Counted from the first letter of the stretch, positions 41,099 to 49,749 are shown. The stretch: DNA of 64,000 bases from CADEEX01 sp964577955 (GCA_964577955.1 CAZOAZ010000028.1:17391-81390), one strand, 5' to 3'. Program-made: numbers and translations. The notes: generated from the letters alone by a model not told the origin.

Positions 41099-41707
41099 TT
41101 ATGGCCCGAGTCGGATCCTCCGGGCGGCCGCGTCCATGAGCGCCAGGACGGCCGGGTCGTTCCAGAGGTCGGTCGTCGGCGCCAGCGAATCGGACGGCGT
41201 TTTCGGGTCGGCCAGCCGCAGTTGCAGCCAGATGACGTCCCGCCACGCCCCGCACTTGAACCCGACCCCACGGTAAATCCCCACCTCCGTAAAACCCATG
41301 GCTCGGTGGAGGCCTTCACTTCCGGGGTTGGGCAGCGTGATCCCGGCATAGGCGTTGACGTAGCCCTGGCGTCGGAGCAGCGCGAACAGGGCGTCATACA
41401 ACGCCCGGCCTGCCCCGCGGCGCTGCAGTTGCGGCTTCAGATAGACGGTGACGTCGACCGACCAGCGATAGGCCCAGCGCGTCTTGTGCGGCGACGCGTA
41501 GGCGTACCCGAGCACGCCGGCTTCGTCGGATTCGGCGACCAACCAGGGGAACTGCGCACATTGCGCCTGGATTCGTTGCTCGAATTCCTCGGCCGTCGGC
41601 ACGGCCAGTTCGAACGATGTGACGTTGTCGGAGACGTAGGGCGCGTAGATCTCGCGTACCGCGGCCGCGTCGCCAGGACGCACGGGACGGATGCGAATCC
41701 GCTTCAT
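41099..41707 (-). CDS. GNAT N-acetyltransferase, phosphinothricin-type
   Basis: 202 residues with the GNAT marks IRPVRPGDAAAVREIYAPYV at the start, a middle strand VTVYLKPQLQRRGAGRALYDALFA (acetyl-CoA loop) and GFTEVGIYRGVGFKCGAWRDVIWLQ, typical of the phosphinothricin/methionine-sulfone acetyltransferase branch. Detoxification of amino-acid-like compounds is the usual role. Its ATG overlaps the MarR stop by four bases, so the MarR protein probably controls it. A C-terminal extension of about 30 residues is extra. Confidence 0.88.
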   Translation of the reverse strand: MKRIRIRPVRPGDAAAVREIYAPYVSDNVTSFELAVPTAEEFEQRIQAQCAQFPWLVAESDEAGVLGYAYASPHKTRWAYRWSVDVTVYLKPQLQRRGAGRALYDALFALLRRQGYVNAYAGITLPNPGSEGLHRAMGFTEVGIYRGVGFKCGAWRDVIWLQLRLADPKTPSDSLAPTTDLWNDPAVLALMDAAARRIRLGP

Positions 41708-42150
41708 CGTTTGGCGACCTCACGGCGCCAGCGCTCAATGGCGGGAACCAGTTCGTGGAGAAAGTCGAGGACGTGGCGGCGTGCCGCCGGACTCCGCCGA
41801 TCAAGGAGCGGCGCGAGATGCGCGAGAAAGGCGGCGCGGCCGCCGCCGTACAGCTTCTGTCCGCGCGGCGTCAGCTTGACGTGCCAGCTGCGCCGATCGC
41901 GCGGGTGATCGATCCGCTCGACCAGCCCCTTCTTTTCCAGCTGGTCGATGACGCCGGTCATCGTGCTCAGGCGCAGATCGAGGTCGGCGGCGAGCGCGCC
42001 CATCGCCCGCGGACCGTGCAGAAAGAGCAGGCGCAGGCAATAGGACTGCGACACGCTCAGGCCGCGGTAGCCGCGCGCCTCGAGGCTGCGGAACTGGTAC
42101 AGCGTGGCCAGCGCGGTCAGCAGTTCTTCGAGCCGGGCGAGGTCGTTCAC
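41704..42150 (-). CDS. MarR-family transcription regulator
   Basis: The 148-residue protein begins at a GTG at 42150 and has the MarR winged helix: LSVSQSYCLRLLFLHGPRAM, STMTGVIDQLEKKGLVER, DRRSWHVKLTPRG. It overlaps the acetyltransferase gene (ATGA). A perfect dyad, CCGTAG-ATA-CTACGG, lies between a TATAAT and the start codon, so self-repression is likely. The ligand is unknown; a substrate of the acetyltransferase is a reasonable guess. Confidence 0.9.
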   Translation of the reverse strand: MNDLARLEELLTALATLYQFRSLEARGYRGLSVSQSYCLRLLFLHGPRAMGALAADLDLRLSTMTGVIDQLEKKGLVERIDHPRDRRSWHVKLTPRGQKLYGGGRAAFLAHLAPLLDRRSPAARRHVLDFLHELVPAIERWRREVAKR

Positions 42151-42151
42151 G

Positions 42152-42203
42152 CCGTAGATACTACGGTACTCGTATTATACGGATCAAGTAGCACGCCTTA
42201 CAG
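42152..42203 (-). promoter_or_regulatory. MarR promoter and operator
   Basis: On the minus strand a TATAAT -10 (42174-42179) lies upstream of the perfect 15-base dyad CCGTAGATACTACGG (42152-42166), only two bases from the GTG start. The -35 is weak (CTGTAA or TGTAAG at 42197-42203). MarR binding would block transcription or initiation. Confidence 0.65.
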
Positions 42204-42274
42204 GTTGTGAAATGCGCCACGAAAGCCCGAACGCTCAACAGGTGGCGTGAAGGGACACGCGTTAAGATCCAGAC

Positions 42275-43369
42275 ATGCCGTTGACCGATTCCGTTTTGCG
42301 CGCCCTGCCCAAAGTGCTGTTGCACGATCACCTCGACGGCGGCGTGCGGCCGGCCACCGCGATCGAACTGGCCCGCGATCAGGGGTACAAGGGGCTGCCG
42401 ACCACGGATGTCGGCGAGCTCGCCCAGTGGTTTCAACGCGGCGCCCAGCGCGGCAGCCTGCCGCTCTTTCTCGAGGGCTTCGTCCATACCTGCGGCGTGA
42501 TGCAGACCGCCGAGGCGCTCGAACGGGTCGCCTACGAAATGATGGAAGACATGCGCGACGACGGGGTGGTCTACGTCGAGACCCGTTTCGCCCCGGTGTT
42601 CCACACCGACAAGGGACTGCACTGGGATGAAGTACTGACCGCGGTGCTGAAGGGGCTCGAGCGCGGCCGCAAGGCGTTCGGTGTGGAGTACGGCGTCCTC
42701 GTCTGCGCCATGCGCAACATGAAACTGTCGGAAGAGATGGCCGAGCTCGCCGTCGACTTCCGCGATCGCGGCGTCGTCGGCTTCGATCTCGCGGGTGAAG
42801 AAGGCGGCTACCCGCCGAAGAAGCACGTCGACGCTTTCCATCTGATCCAGCGCGCCAACTTCAACATCACGATTCACGCCGGCGAGGCGTTCGGCAAGGA
42901 AAGCATCTGGCAGGCCATCCAATGGTGCGGCGCCCACCGCATCGGGCACGCGACGCGGCTCATCGACGACATCGGTCTGGACAAGCACGATCCGACCCGG
43001 ATTGTGAAGATGGGCGACCTCGCGCAGTACATCCTCGACAAGCGGATTCCGCTCGAGATCTGCCTGAGCAGCAACGTCCACACGGGCGCGGTCGAGAGCC
43101 TCGAGAAGCACCCGTTTCCGATCTACTACCGCTACAAGTTCCGCGTCACGCTGAACACCGACGATCGGTTGATGAGCGATGTCACGATGACCAAGGAATT
43201 CGCCGTCGCGCAGCGGATGTACGGGCTGGGGCTCGACGACTTCGAGAAGATCACCATCAACTCGATGAAGAGCGCGTTCATCCCCTACAACCGCCGTCTG
43301 CAGCTGATTTACGACGTCATCAAGCCGGGATACGCGAGGGCGCGCGATGCTGGGAGGGACAGCCTTTAG
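42275..43369 (+). CDS. add: Adenosine deaminase-family protein
   Basis: 364 residues. Metal ligands HDHLDGG near residue 17, ITIHAGEAFG (His), GHATRL (His) and LNTDDR (Asp) are in place, and GGYPPKKH fits substrate contacts. Canonical members deaminate adenosine; related branches act on other purines, so the exact substrate is moderately sure. It is divergent from the MarR gene. Its last residues (RDSL and stop) come from the REP element that follows. Confidence 0.9.
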   Translation: MPLTDSVLRALPKVLLHDHLDGGVRPATAIELARDQGYKGLPTTDVGELAQWFQRGAQRGSLPLFLEGFVHTCGVMQTAEALERVAYEMMEDMRDDGVVYVETRFAPVFHTDKGLHWDEVLTAVLKGLERGRKAFGVEYGVLVCAMRNMKLSEEMAELAVDFRDRGVVGFDLAGEEGGYPPKKHVDAFHLIQRANFNITIHAGEAFGKESIWQAIQWCGAHRIGHATRLIDDIGLDKHDPTRIVKMGDLAQYILDKRIPLEICLSSNVHTGAVESLEKHPFPIYYRYKFRVTLNTDDRLMSDVTMTKEFAVAQRMYGLGLDDFEKITINSMKSAFIPYNRRLQLIYDVIKPGYARARDAGRDSL

Positions 43370-43414
43370 GCTGTCCGTCGGCGCAAAGCGGACAGGCTAA
43401 AGCCTGTCCCTACC
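43352..43414. repeat. Head-to-head REP pair (family A)
   Basis: GGGAGGGACAGCC/GGCTGTCC (43352-43377) and, inverted, CGGACAGGC/GCCTGTCC ending in CTACC (43389-43414). The two face each other like a REPIN. The stop codon of the deaminase (TAG in TTTAG) and of the kinase (TAG on the minus strand) both come from it. Confidence 0.88.
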
Positions 43415-43948
43415 GCTGAGACCGTCGATCGCGGCAGTCGCCGCCTGGAGCCGTTCGTCGCGCGAACCGCGGATCGTCACGTTCGCGACGCCCGACCCGG
43501 CAACGGCGTCTCGAAACAGCACCTGCATCTCCTCCCGCGCGTGACCGCGGTCGCGCACGCCGTCGGCGATCCACGGAATGTCCGGCTCGCAGACGAGATA
43601 CAGATCCGGGCGGCGGGTCTGCGCCTCTTCCTCGATCCACGCCGGGCTGCGGCCGAAGTAGTGGCGGCAGTAGACCACGGTGCTCAGGAGGTCCGTGTCC
43701 TGGATCAGCAGCCCCGCGGCGCGCGTGCAGTACTCGTCCTCGAGGGCCATCTGGCCCCTGGCAATCGGACCGTGATCGCTGAAGAGAATCGTCCCGCCCT
43801 TCTGCTCGGCGAACGCGCGCACGAATTCCGGGACCGCTTCGACGCCGTAGTGACGGGCGAGCGCCTCCGCCAGCGTCGACTTCCCGGTGCATTCGGATCC
43901 GGTCAGGACGACTCTTACGACGCGGGTTCGGTGAGGGATCGCTTCCAT
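43397..43948 (-). CDS. NadR-like ribosylnicotinamide kinase
   Basis: The 183-residue protein has the P-loop GSECTGKSTL, near residue 20, and a lid-like FGRSPAWIEEEAQTRRPDLYLVCEPDIPW. It matches the C-terminal kinase domain of NadR, without the N-terminal HTH or adenylyltransferase parts. It phosphorylates nicotinamide riboside. The start at 43948 overlaps the 3' end of pnuC by 34 bases, and the end is read from the REP. With pnuC it forms an NAD-precursor uptake and salvage pair. Confidence 0.85.
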   Translation of the reverse strand: MEAIPHRTRVVRVVLTGSECTGKSTLAEALARHYGVEAVPEFVRAFAEQKGGTILFSDHGPIARGQMALEDEYCTRAAGLLIQDTDLLSTVVYCRHYFGRSPAWIEEEAQTRRPDLYLVCEPDIPWIADGVRDRGHAREEMQVLFRDAVAGSGVANVTIRGSRDERLQAATAAIDGLSGRDRL

Positions 43949-44481
43949 TGCCTGGAGCCGGCGGCGGCCAGCGCGAAGTAGACCGCGTAGTTGGCCGCGG
44001 TGAGGTACAGCCCTTTGTAGACGAACATCCCGACGTAGACGGTGTTGACCACCATCCACACCGTCCAGTTTTCGAGCAGCTTGCGCGTCATCATCCACTG
44101 CGCGATGAGGCTGGTCGTCGCAGTCGCCGCGTCGAGATACGGCAACGACGCGCCCGGGAGGCGCGCCGTGATGCGGGACACCACCACCCACCCAACCACG
44201 CTGATTCCGGCCAGAACGGTCCAGAGGCGCGGTGTGGTGCGTGACACCTTCAGCGCCGTGCGCCCCTCGCCGCCGTACAGCCATTCGTACCACCCGTAGA
44301 CCGACAGGCAGAAGTACACGACCTGCAGTCCCATGTCTGAATACAGACCGGATTGATAGAACAACGCGAAAAACAGTGACACGTTGACGATCGCCGTCGG
44401 CCAGCTCCAGATGTTCTCGCGCACGCTGAGGAAGACGCTGACGATGCCGAAGATGACGGCGACGAGCTCGAGCGGATTCAT
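43915..44481 (-). CDS. pnuC: Nicotinamide riboside/mononucleotide transporter PnuC
   Basis: 188 residues with about seven hydrophobic helices and the PnuC motifs WSWPTAIVNVSLFFALFYQSGLYSDMGLQVVYFCLSVYGWYEWL and ENWTVWMVVNTVYVGMFVYKGLYLTAANY. It imports nicotinamide riboside, which the overlapping kinase gene would phosphorylate. Its start overlaps the end of the truncated barrel gene (ATGA). Confidence 0.92.
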   Translation of the reverse strand: MNPLELVAVIFGIVSVFLSVRENIWSWPTAIVNVSLFFALFYQSGLYSDMGLQVVYFCLSVYGWYEWLYGGEGRTALKVSRTTPRLWTVLAGISVVGWVVVSRITARLPGASLPYLDAATATTSLIAQWMMTRKLLENWTVWMVVNTVYVGMFVYKGLYLTAANYAVYFALAAAGSRQWKRSLTEPAS

Positions 44482-44738
44482 CGTCCCAGGATCAGATGGC
44501 TGTGGGTTGCGCCCGAAACGTAGAGCAGTTCGGGCCCGATGCTGAGCCGCGGCGTCACGTGGAGCCGGGCCGCACCGCCCACTATCGCTTCTCTCACAAT
44601 GTCGTCGTCGGCAAAGAACAGCGTGCCGCCCGAGGCGTCGACGGTGACGCTGTGCGCTGCCTGGGCGTGCGCTCCCGCGGGAAGCGCCAACAGGGCCACG
44701 GAAAGCGCGAGGCGCGGGGACAAGGGGCAGCCGGGCAT
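44478..44738 (-). CDS. Truncated outer-membrane-barrel-like protein
   Basis: The ATG at 44738 begins a signal peptide ending GAHAQA. The 86-residue frame then has two or three strand-like segments (GGAARLHVTPRLSIGPELLYV). Related proteins I recall continue with several more strands after a phrase like GPELLY, so this looks like the front half of a barrel, ended by the overlap (ATGA) with pnuC. It could be a deletion product or a short variant. Confidence 0.55.
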   Translation of the reverse strand: MPGCPLSPRLALSVALLALPAGAHAQAAHSVTVDASGGTLFFADDDIVREAIVGGAARLHVTPRLSIGPELLYVSGATHSHLILGR

Positions 44739-44832
44739 CCTGCTATTCAACCAACAATGATGTCGGGATGCCAACCGTCGTAAGATCGCGGTCATTCCGG
44801 CGCTCGCTGAACTCGTTTCCCGGAGACCCGCC

Positions 44833-46476
44833 ATGTCTGTTCGCCTCTCTCGCATGCTGTCGGCTGTTGTGCTCGTGTCCGTCACCGGCGTGCTGCTCGA
44901 TGCCCAGTCGCCGCCGCCGGCCAATCCTCGTCTCGAAGCGTTGAAGCGGGAAGCGGCCGCGGATGTCGACGCGCGCCGCACTTATACGCAGCAGATGATC
45001 GACAGCATCTTCAGCTACAGCGAGCTCGGCTTCCAGGAGACCGAGACGCAGCGCTACGTGACGGACGCGCTCGTCCGCGAAGGGTTCGACGTGCAGCGGG
45101 CGGTCGCCGGGATGCCCACGTCGTGGGTGGCGCGGTGGGGGTCGGGCCGCCCGATCATTGCGCTCGGGACTGACATCGACGGATTGCCGGTCGCGAATCA
45201 GACGCCGGGTGTCGTCACGCGCAAGGAACTGGTTCCTGGCGGCCCGGGCCACGGCGAAGGGCACAACGCCGGACAGGCGCTGATCATTACCGCCGCGCTC
45301 GCGGTGAAGAAGATCATGGACCGCGACAAGATTCCGGGCACGCTCGTCCTCTGGCCGGGCGTCGCCGAGGAAGCGCTGGGCGGCAAGGCGCACTTCGTCC
45401 GGTCGGGCATTCTGAAGGACGCCGATCTCGTCCTCTACACGCATGTTGGCAGCGACATGGGCACTGGCTGGGGCGAGAGCGCCGGCGGCAGCGGTCTCGT
45501 CTCTGTCGAGTACACCTTCACGGGCCAGAGCTCACATGCCGCGGCCTCACCGTGGCTGGGGAAGAGCGCGCTCGACGCGGTCGAGTTGATGGACATCGGC
45601 TGGAATTTCCGGCGCGAGCATCTCCGGCTGGCGCAGCGCTCACACTACGTGATCACCAACGGCGGCGATCAGCCGAACGTGGTGCCGCCGTCGGCGACGG
45701 TCTGGTACTACTTCCGCGAAGCGACCTACGCTCGCATCAAGGAGATGTGGGAGATTGGCGACACGATGTCCAAAGCGGCGGCGATGATGACGGGCACCAC
45801 CGTCGAATCGCGCGTGCTCGGCTCGGCGTGGCCACAGCACGGCAACCGGCCGATTGCCGAGGCGTTCCATCAGAACATTCAGACCGTCGGGATGCCGGCC
45901 TGGAGCGATGCGGATCAGCAGTTCGCCAAGGCGTTCCAGCGCTCGATGGGCGTCACCGAGCGCGGCCTGGTCACCGAGGCGTCAAAGACGCTCCGCGGCC
46001 GTGAATCCGTGCCCGAGAACGAGCAGACCGGCGGCGGGTCCGACGACATCGGCGACATCATGTGGACGGTGCCGACCGCGACGCTCCGCTTCCCGGCCAA
46101 CATTCCCGGTGCGACCGGCCATCACTGGAGCAGCGCGGTGGCCATGGCGACGCCCGTCGCGCACAAAGGTACGACGCAGGCCGCCAAGGTCTACGCGATG
46201 ACGATTCTGGATTTCCTGCTGCGGCCTGAACTCGTGACGGCGGCGAAGGACTACTTCGTGAACGTGCAGAAGGCGCCCGGCGTCTACAAGCCGCTGATGC
46301 GCGCCGAGGACAAACCGGCGATCTGGTTGAACAAGGACACGATGGACCGGTTCCGGCCGGAGCTCAAGAAGTTCTACTACGACCCGACGAAGTACAAGAC
46401 GTATCTCGAACAACTCGGCGTCCAGTATCCGCCGCCGATGCCGCCGCCGCGCCCGACTCCGGCGCCGCAGCAGTAA
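44833..46476 (+). CDS. Secreted M20-family amidohydrolase, AbgB-like
   Basis: 547 residues with signal peptide ending VLLDAQ. Motifs include GTDIDGLPVANQ (metal-binding Asp), GHGEGHNAGQ, VAEEALGGKAHFVRSG and SSHAAASPWLGKSALDAVELM, as in AbgB-type aminobenzoyl-glutamate/indole-3-acetyl-amino acid hydrolases. Export suggests it releases amino acids or cofactor fragments outside the cytosol. The C-terminus is a Pro-rich tail. It ends in a convergent gap holding the third nonamer palindrome. Confidence 0.87.
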   Translation: MSVRLSRMLSAVVLVSVTGVLLDAQSPPPANPRLEALKREAAADVDARRTYTQQMIDSIFSYSELGFQETETQRYVTDALVREGFDVQRAVAGMPTSWVARWGSGRPIIALGTDIDGLPVANQTPGVVTRKELVPGGPGHGEGHNAGQALIITAALAVKKIMDRDKIPGTLVLWPGVAEEALGGKAHFVRSGILKDADLVLYTHVGSDMGTGWGESAGGSGLVSVEYTFTGQSSHAAASPWLGKSALDAVELMDIGWNFRREHLRLAQRSHYVITNGGDQPNVVPPSATVWYYFREATYARIKEMWEIGDTMSKAAAMMTGTTVESRVLGSAWPQHGNRPIAEAFHQNIQTVGMPAWSDADQQFAKAFQRSMGVTERGLVTEASKTLRGRESVPENEQTGGGSDDIGDIMWTVPTATLRFPANIPGATGHHWSSAVAMATPVAHKGTTQAAKVYAMTILDFLLRPELVTAAKDYFVNVQKAPGVYKPLMRAEDKPAIWLNKDTMDRFRPELKKFYYDPTKYKTYLEQLGVQYPPPMPPPRPTPAPQQ

Positions 46477-46477
46477 A

Positions 46478-46563
46478 AACGCTGTAAAAGAGCATCACAC
46501 CGAGACCGCCGAGACCGCTGAGATCAATCCTCAGTGTGCCCGGCGTTCTCAGTGTGAAGCGTT
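46478..46563. repeat. Long palindrome with nonamer arms (family N, copy 3)
   Basis: Arms starting AACGCT and TCACACCGAGACC (left) pair with GGTTCTCAGTGTGAAGCGTT-like right-arm sequence; the left holds nine-base units GAGACCGCC, GAGACCGCT. It lies between convergent genes ending at 46476 and 46607, with a family B REP after it. Confidence 0.7.
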
Positions 46564-46583
46564 GCGAAATCGGTTGTGATACC

Positions 46584-46610
46584 GGTGGCGTCCGGCTTTA
46601 GCCGGATTAC
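46584..46610 (+). repeat. REP-like palindrome, GTGG head (family B)
   Basis: GGTGGCGTCCGGC-TTTA-GCCGGATTAC; it overlaps the stop codon (TAA) of the hydrolase gene at 46607. Confidence 0.8.
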
Positions 46611-47524
46611 TTCGTCTCGTCGAAGATCACCTGCGCGTCTGATCGGATCCGGCCTTCCGCCGGGTTCGCGTAGCCGGCGTACTTCGCCGGCGTCTTCCAG
46701 GTCTTCACCACGTCGTCGACGGTCTTGCCGCCCTTCTTGGCATCCTGGACGAACTTGACGAAGTCGGCGATGAACTCGGACTGGGTCTTGAGGTCCGCCG
46801 GGGTCGTCGTGGTCGCGTTGTGGCCGTTGATGATGGTGTCGGCTTCTCGGGCGAGCGCGGTGTGGGCCTTGGCGAGCGTCGCCGAGAACTCGACGCCGCT
46901 GCCGCCGTTGTTGGCGTCCATGATCGGCAGGTCGCGCGTATGGAACGCGTCGCCGGCGTGGAGCACGCGGAGCGCCTTGAACAGCACGAAGGCGTCGCCG
47001 CCGGTGTGGGCTCGGCCGAAGTGGTAGAGATCGATCTGGTCGGCGCCCGACCCGATCGTCATCTTGTCGCGGAAGGTCTTCGTCGGCAGGTTCCGGCCGC
47101 TATTGCGCTGGAAGATGTTCGGTCCGGGCGGCGGCGCGGCGAGGCCGGTGACCGGCTTCATCTCGTTCATCAGGGCCTTGGTCGTTTCGGTCGTGACGAC
47201 CTCGATGTTGGCCGGGAATTCGACGTTGCCGCTGACGTGATCGCCGTGCGTGTGGGTGTTGATGATCCGGACGATCGGCTTGCTGCTCACCGACTTGATC
47301 TTCTCGAGGAGCGGCGCGCCCCACCCTGGATTCTTGGTGTCGACCACGGTGATGCCGGCGGCGCCGATGAAGACCGCGGAGTTGCCGCCGCCGCCCTTCA
47401 TCACGTACAGGTTGTCCTTGATCTTGTCGACTTCCACCACCATCGGCGCCGGCTGTTGACCGCTGAGAGTCAGCGTCAGGCCGCTCGCGACGAGCAGTCC
47501 CCCGAGCACGAAGATTCGTTTCAT
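46607..47524 (-). CDS. Secreted metallo-beta-lactamase-fold hydrolase
   Basis: 305 residues from the ATG at 47524 (GGAGG upstream). The signal peptide ends TLSGQQ. The zinc motif HTHGDH is at 91-96; later HAGDAFHTRD and INGHNA carry further ligands. As with the protein at 348-1415, the substrate is unknown. Its stop codon lies inside the REP. A C-terminal alpha-helical part (FIADFVKFVQDAKKGGKTV) is common in this group. Confidence 0.86.
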   Translation of the reverse strand: MKRIFVLGGLLVASGLTLTLSGQQPAPMVVEVDKIKDNLYVMKGGGGNSAVFIGAAGITVVDTKNPGWGAPLLEKIKSVSSKPIVRIINTHTHGDHVSGNVEFPANIEVVTTETTKALMNEMKPVTGLAAPPPGPNIFQRNSGRNLPTKTFRDKMTIGSGADQIDLYHFGRAHTGGDAFVLFKALRVLHAGDAFHTRDLPIMDANNGGSGVEFSATLAKAHTALAREADTIINGHNATTTTPADLKTQSEFIADFVKFVQDAKKGGKTVDDVVKTWKTPAKYAGYANPAEGRIRSDAQVIFDETK

Positions 47525-47596
47525 AAAGGCCTCCAGATGCCGTCGGGTGCGGCAATTCGCCGCAGGCATCGTGGCGACATCATACTTGGCTTCGGC

Positions 47597-47650
47597 AGTC
47601 CTTGGTCCTTCGTGCTTGGGTCTTGGTCCGTACCTGGTCCTTGGTTCCCC
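47597..47650. repeat. Heptad repeat, CTTGGTC type
   Basis: Degenerate 7-base units (AGTCCTT, GGTCCTT, GGGTCTT) upstream of the hydrolase gene. Inverted pairing is weak. Confidence 0.6.
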
Positions 47651-47687
47651 GCGAAATCCGGCCGGATGTCCTCGGGCCGGTGACACG

Positions 47688-47715
47688 GCAATCCGCCTAA
47701 AGGCGGACGCCGTCA
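47688..47715 (-). repeat. REP-like palindrome (family B, diverged)
   Basis: GGCAATCCGCC-TAAA-GGCGGACGCCGTC; it overlaps the 3' end of the regulator gene (47713). Confidence 0.6.
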
Positions 47716-49110
47716 GCGCTCGACGAGCTCGATGCCGGCATTCGCCTTCAAGGCGAAACGGCCGCGGCCGGTCGAGACGATCTGAAGGTCTGGACATTTT
47801 TCCTCGAGCCGGTGCCGCAGGAGGATCAGGCGGCTTTCGAGGTTGTCCTTGACCGGCGGCAGGCCCAGCGAGGCATCGAGGCGCATCTCGCGGTTCGAGA
47901 ATTCGGTCCGGCCGGTTCGCATCGATTCTTGAAGCACCTTCCACAGAATCCGCGCCGGCACGTTGCGGATCAGGTACTGGTCGTCCACGAAGATGGCATC
48001 GTCACTCTGGTAATAGGTGAAGCGGCGGCGGCAGCGCTCGGGCACCGCGGCGGCCGCGACCGGAGCTGGAAGGCGACCGGGACCGTCCGCGGATGCCGCG
48101 ACCGGTTCGGCCTCGTCGTCGCGCGCCAGCATGCGGTCGATGCCGAGCGCGATCTGGTTGCCGATGATCAGCAGATACGCTTCGTGCCATTCGCTGAAGC
48201 GGTTCGGATCGCGATCCTCCGCCATCAGCACGCCGACCAGCCGGCTGCCGACTACGAGCGGAATCGCCAGCAGGCTTTGCGCATCGGGCAGACCGACAAG
48301 CGGAATTTCGGCGTCGAGCGGGGTGGGACGGCTGGCGGCCTCGCGCCTGATCGCCCGGCCGTAGCGCAAGTCGGCCTCGAGGGTGGTCAGCCGCAACAGA
48401 CGCTGGTTCTGCGCGACGGTGCCGATCAGCCCTTCGCCGATCGCCACCTCGGCGCCGACGCCGCTTCGCCCGTAGCCGCGGCTGGCCATCGCGACCAGCC
48501 GCCGGCGCGGCTCGTCGAGCAGCAGGACGCTCGTGTGCGAGAACTGGAAGTACTGCTCGAGCGCTTCGAGGACATCGTGCAGCAGCGTCTCGAGATCGGG
48601 CGCGCGGTTGATCCGGTCCGAGATCCATTGCAGCCCGCGCATTTCGGTCCGCAGCCCGTCGGGTGACGCGCCGCTCACGACGTGCTCGGTCGGCGGGTCG
48701 GTGAGGAATCCATCGACCATCTCCGCCGACTGCACTTCGAAGACGTCCGCGGCGATCAGTTTGAAGACGCCGGCCATGCCGGTGTGCGAGGCGATGGCGT
48801 CGATCCGCAGCTTCATGGTGTCGAAGAGCGGTCCGCTTTTTTCCGAGCGCAGAAATCTGATTCGCAGCCGATAGCCCTGCATCGTGACCGGATCGATCAC
48901 TTCGATGGCCGCGCGCGGATTCTCGTCGAGGTTGCGCCGCGTTTTGTTGAAGAACTGGCAGGAGAGCGCGACGTGCTGTTCGTCCACGTAGTACACGTGA
49001 CTGAGATAGGTCACGTTCGGGACGCCGCGGGCGTCGGCGGTGGCGATCATGCACGGCACAATCCCCTGAAAGCAGCGCTGCAGATCGGCGAGACGGGGGA
49101 CCTGGCTCAT
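47713..49110 (-). CDS. FMN-split-barrel/GAF/winged-helix regulator
   Basis: 465 residues with three parts. Residues 1-150 resemble pyridoxamine-5'-phosphate-oxidase-type split barrels (VPCMIATADARGVPNVTYLSHVYYVD). Residues 165-320 are a GAF domain (LLLDEPRRRLVAMASRGYGRS, VGLPDAQSLLAIPLVVGSRLVGVLMAED). Residues 365-465 look like an OmpR-type winged helix (FVDDQYLIRNVPARILWKVL, then a recognition helix KDNLESRLILLRHRLEEKCP). It may sense redox or a flavin-linked ligand and bind DNA. It overlaps the upstream split-barrel gene by four bases. Confidence 0.8.
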   Translation of the reverse strand: MSQVPRLADLQRCFQGIVPCMIATADARGVPNVTYLSHVYYVDEQHVALSCQFFNKTRRNLDENPRAAIEVIDPVTMQGYRLRIRFLRSEKSGPLFDTMKLRIDAIASHTGMAGVFKLIAADVFEVQSAEMVDGFLTDPPTEHVVSGASPDGLRTEMRGLQWISDRINRAPDLETLLHDVLEALEQYFQFSHTSVLLLDEPRRRLVAMASRGYGRSGVGAEVAIGEGLIGTVAQNQRLLRLTTLEADLRYGRAIRREAASRPTPLDAEIPLVGLPDAQSLLAIPLVVGSRLVGVLMAEDRDPNRFSEWHEAYLLIIGNQIALGIDRMLARDDEAEPVAASADGPGRLPAPVAAAAVPERCRRRFTYYQSDDAIFVDDQYLIRNVPARILWKVLQESMRTGRTEFSNREMRLDASLGLPPVKDNLESRLILLRHRLEEKCPDLQIVSTGRGRFALKANAGIELVER

Positions 49111-49565
49111 CGCACTCTCGCGCCGGCATTCGGACCGGGCGTCTGGTCGAAGATCTCGTCGACGTTCATCTCGAGCGCAAACGCCGGCCAGTGGGTGAAG
49201 CTGCGCGTCCGGCGCCGCGGCACGCCAAGTTCTTCGAGCACGTCGGCGAACGCTTCGAGCCGCGCGCGTACGAACGGCGCCTCGTCCTCGCGGGCCGCTC
49301 GCGCCGCCCGCGTCGTCCCCTTCAGCTGAAACGACAGGTGTTCGATGATCAGCACCGACGCGATGGCCAGCCGTCCCGTAACTGCCACGTGTTGTATCAG
49401 TTGCTGGCTGGTCGCCATCGGCACGTAGACCGTCACGCTGGCCAGCGCGTCATCTGATTTCAGCGCGAATCCGCGGCAGGACCAGGGTGCGCCTTGCGTA
49501 TCAACGGTGGCAACGAGGATGGCTGCGCCTGGTTCGAGGCACCTGAGGGTCCGCTGGTCCGTCAT
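49107..49565 (-). CDS. Pyridoxamine-5'-phosphate-oxidase-like split-barrel protein
   Basis: This 152-residue protein begins with LEPGAAILVATVDTQGAPWSCRGFAL, the start of the FMN-binding split barrel, and continues with VYVPMATSQQLIQHVAVTGRLAIASVLI. The gene overlaps the larger three-domain regulator (ATGA) so the two are co-translated, and they probably share a substrate or cofactor. Enzymatic function is not certain; a family member may be a heme- or F420-dependent oxidoreductase. Confidence 0.82.
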   Translation of the reverse strand: MTDQRTLRCLEPGAAILVATVDTQGAPWSCRGFALKSDDALASVTVYVPMATSQQLIQHVAVTGRLAIASVLIIEHLSFQLKGTTRAARAAREDEAPFVRARLEAFADVLEELGVPRRRTRSFTHWPAFALEMNVDEIFDQTPGPNAGARVR

Positions 49566-49749
49566 GGGAAGGAGGCAGGTTTTCGGGATTATGCCCCACT
49601 TAGGATCTGCTTAGGAAGCATTCCGGCCCGTTTCGGTTCCGCTAGGAAATTCTTCGGATGCGTGTAGCGACCATTTAGCAACCGCGATTTTCCCAACGCT
49701 CTACATTGGTCCTGTCGCAAGGAGCGCGAGTTAAACAGGAGAGAGAGCG
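49566..49749. other. Divergent promoter region
   Basis: 184 bases between the split-barrel gene (leftward) and the cytochrome gene (rightward). CTTAGGA occurs at 49599 and again about 12 bases on, with a related GCTAGGA later; these could be regulator sites. I could not fix a convincing -35/-10 pair for either gene. Confidence 0.35.
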
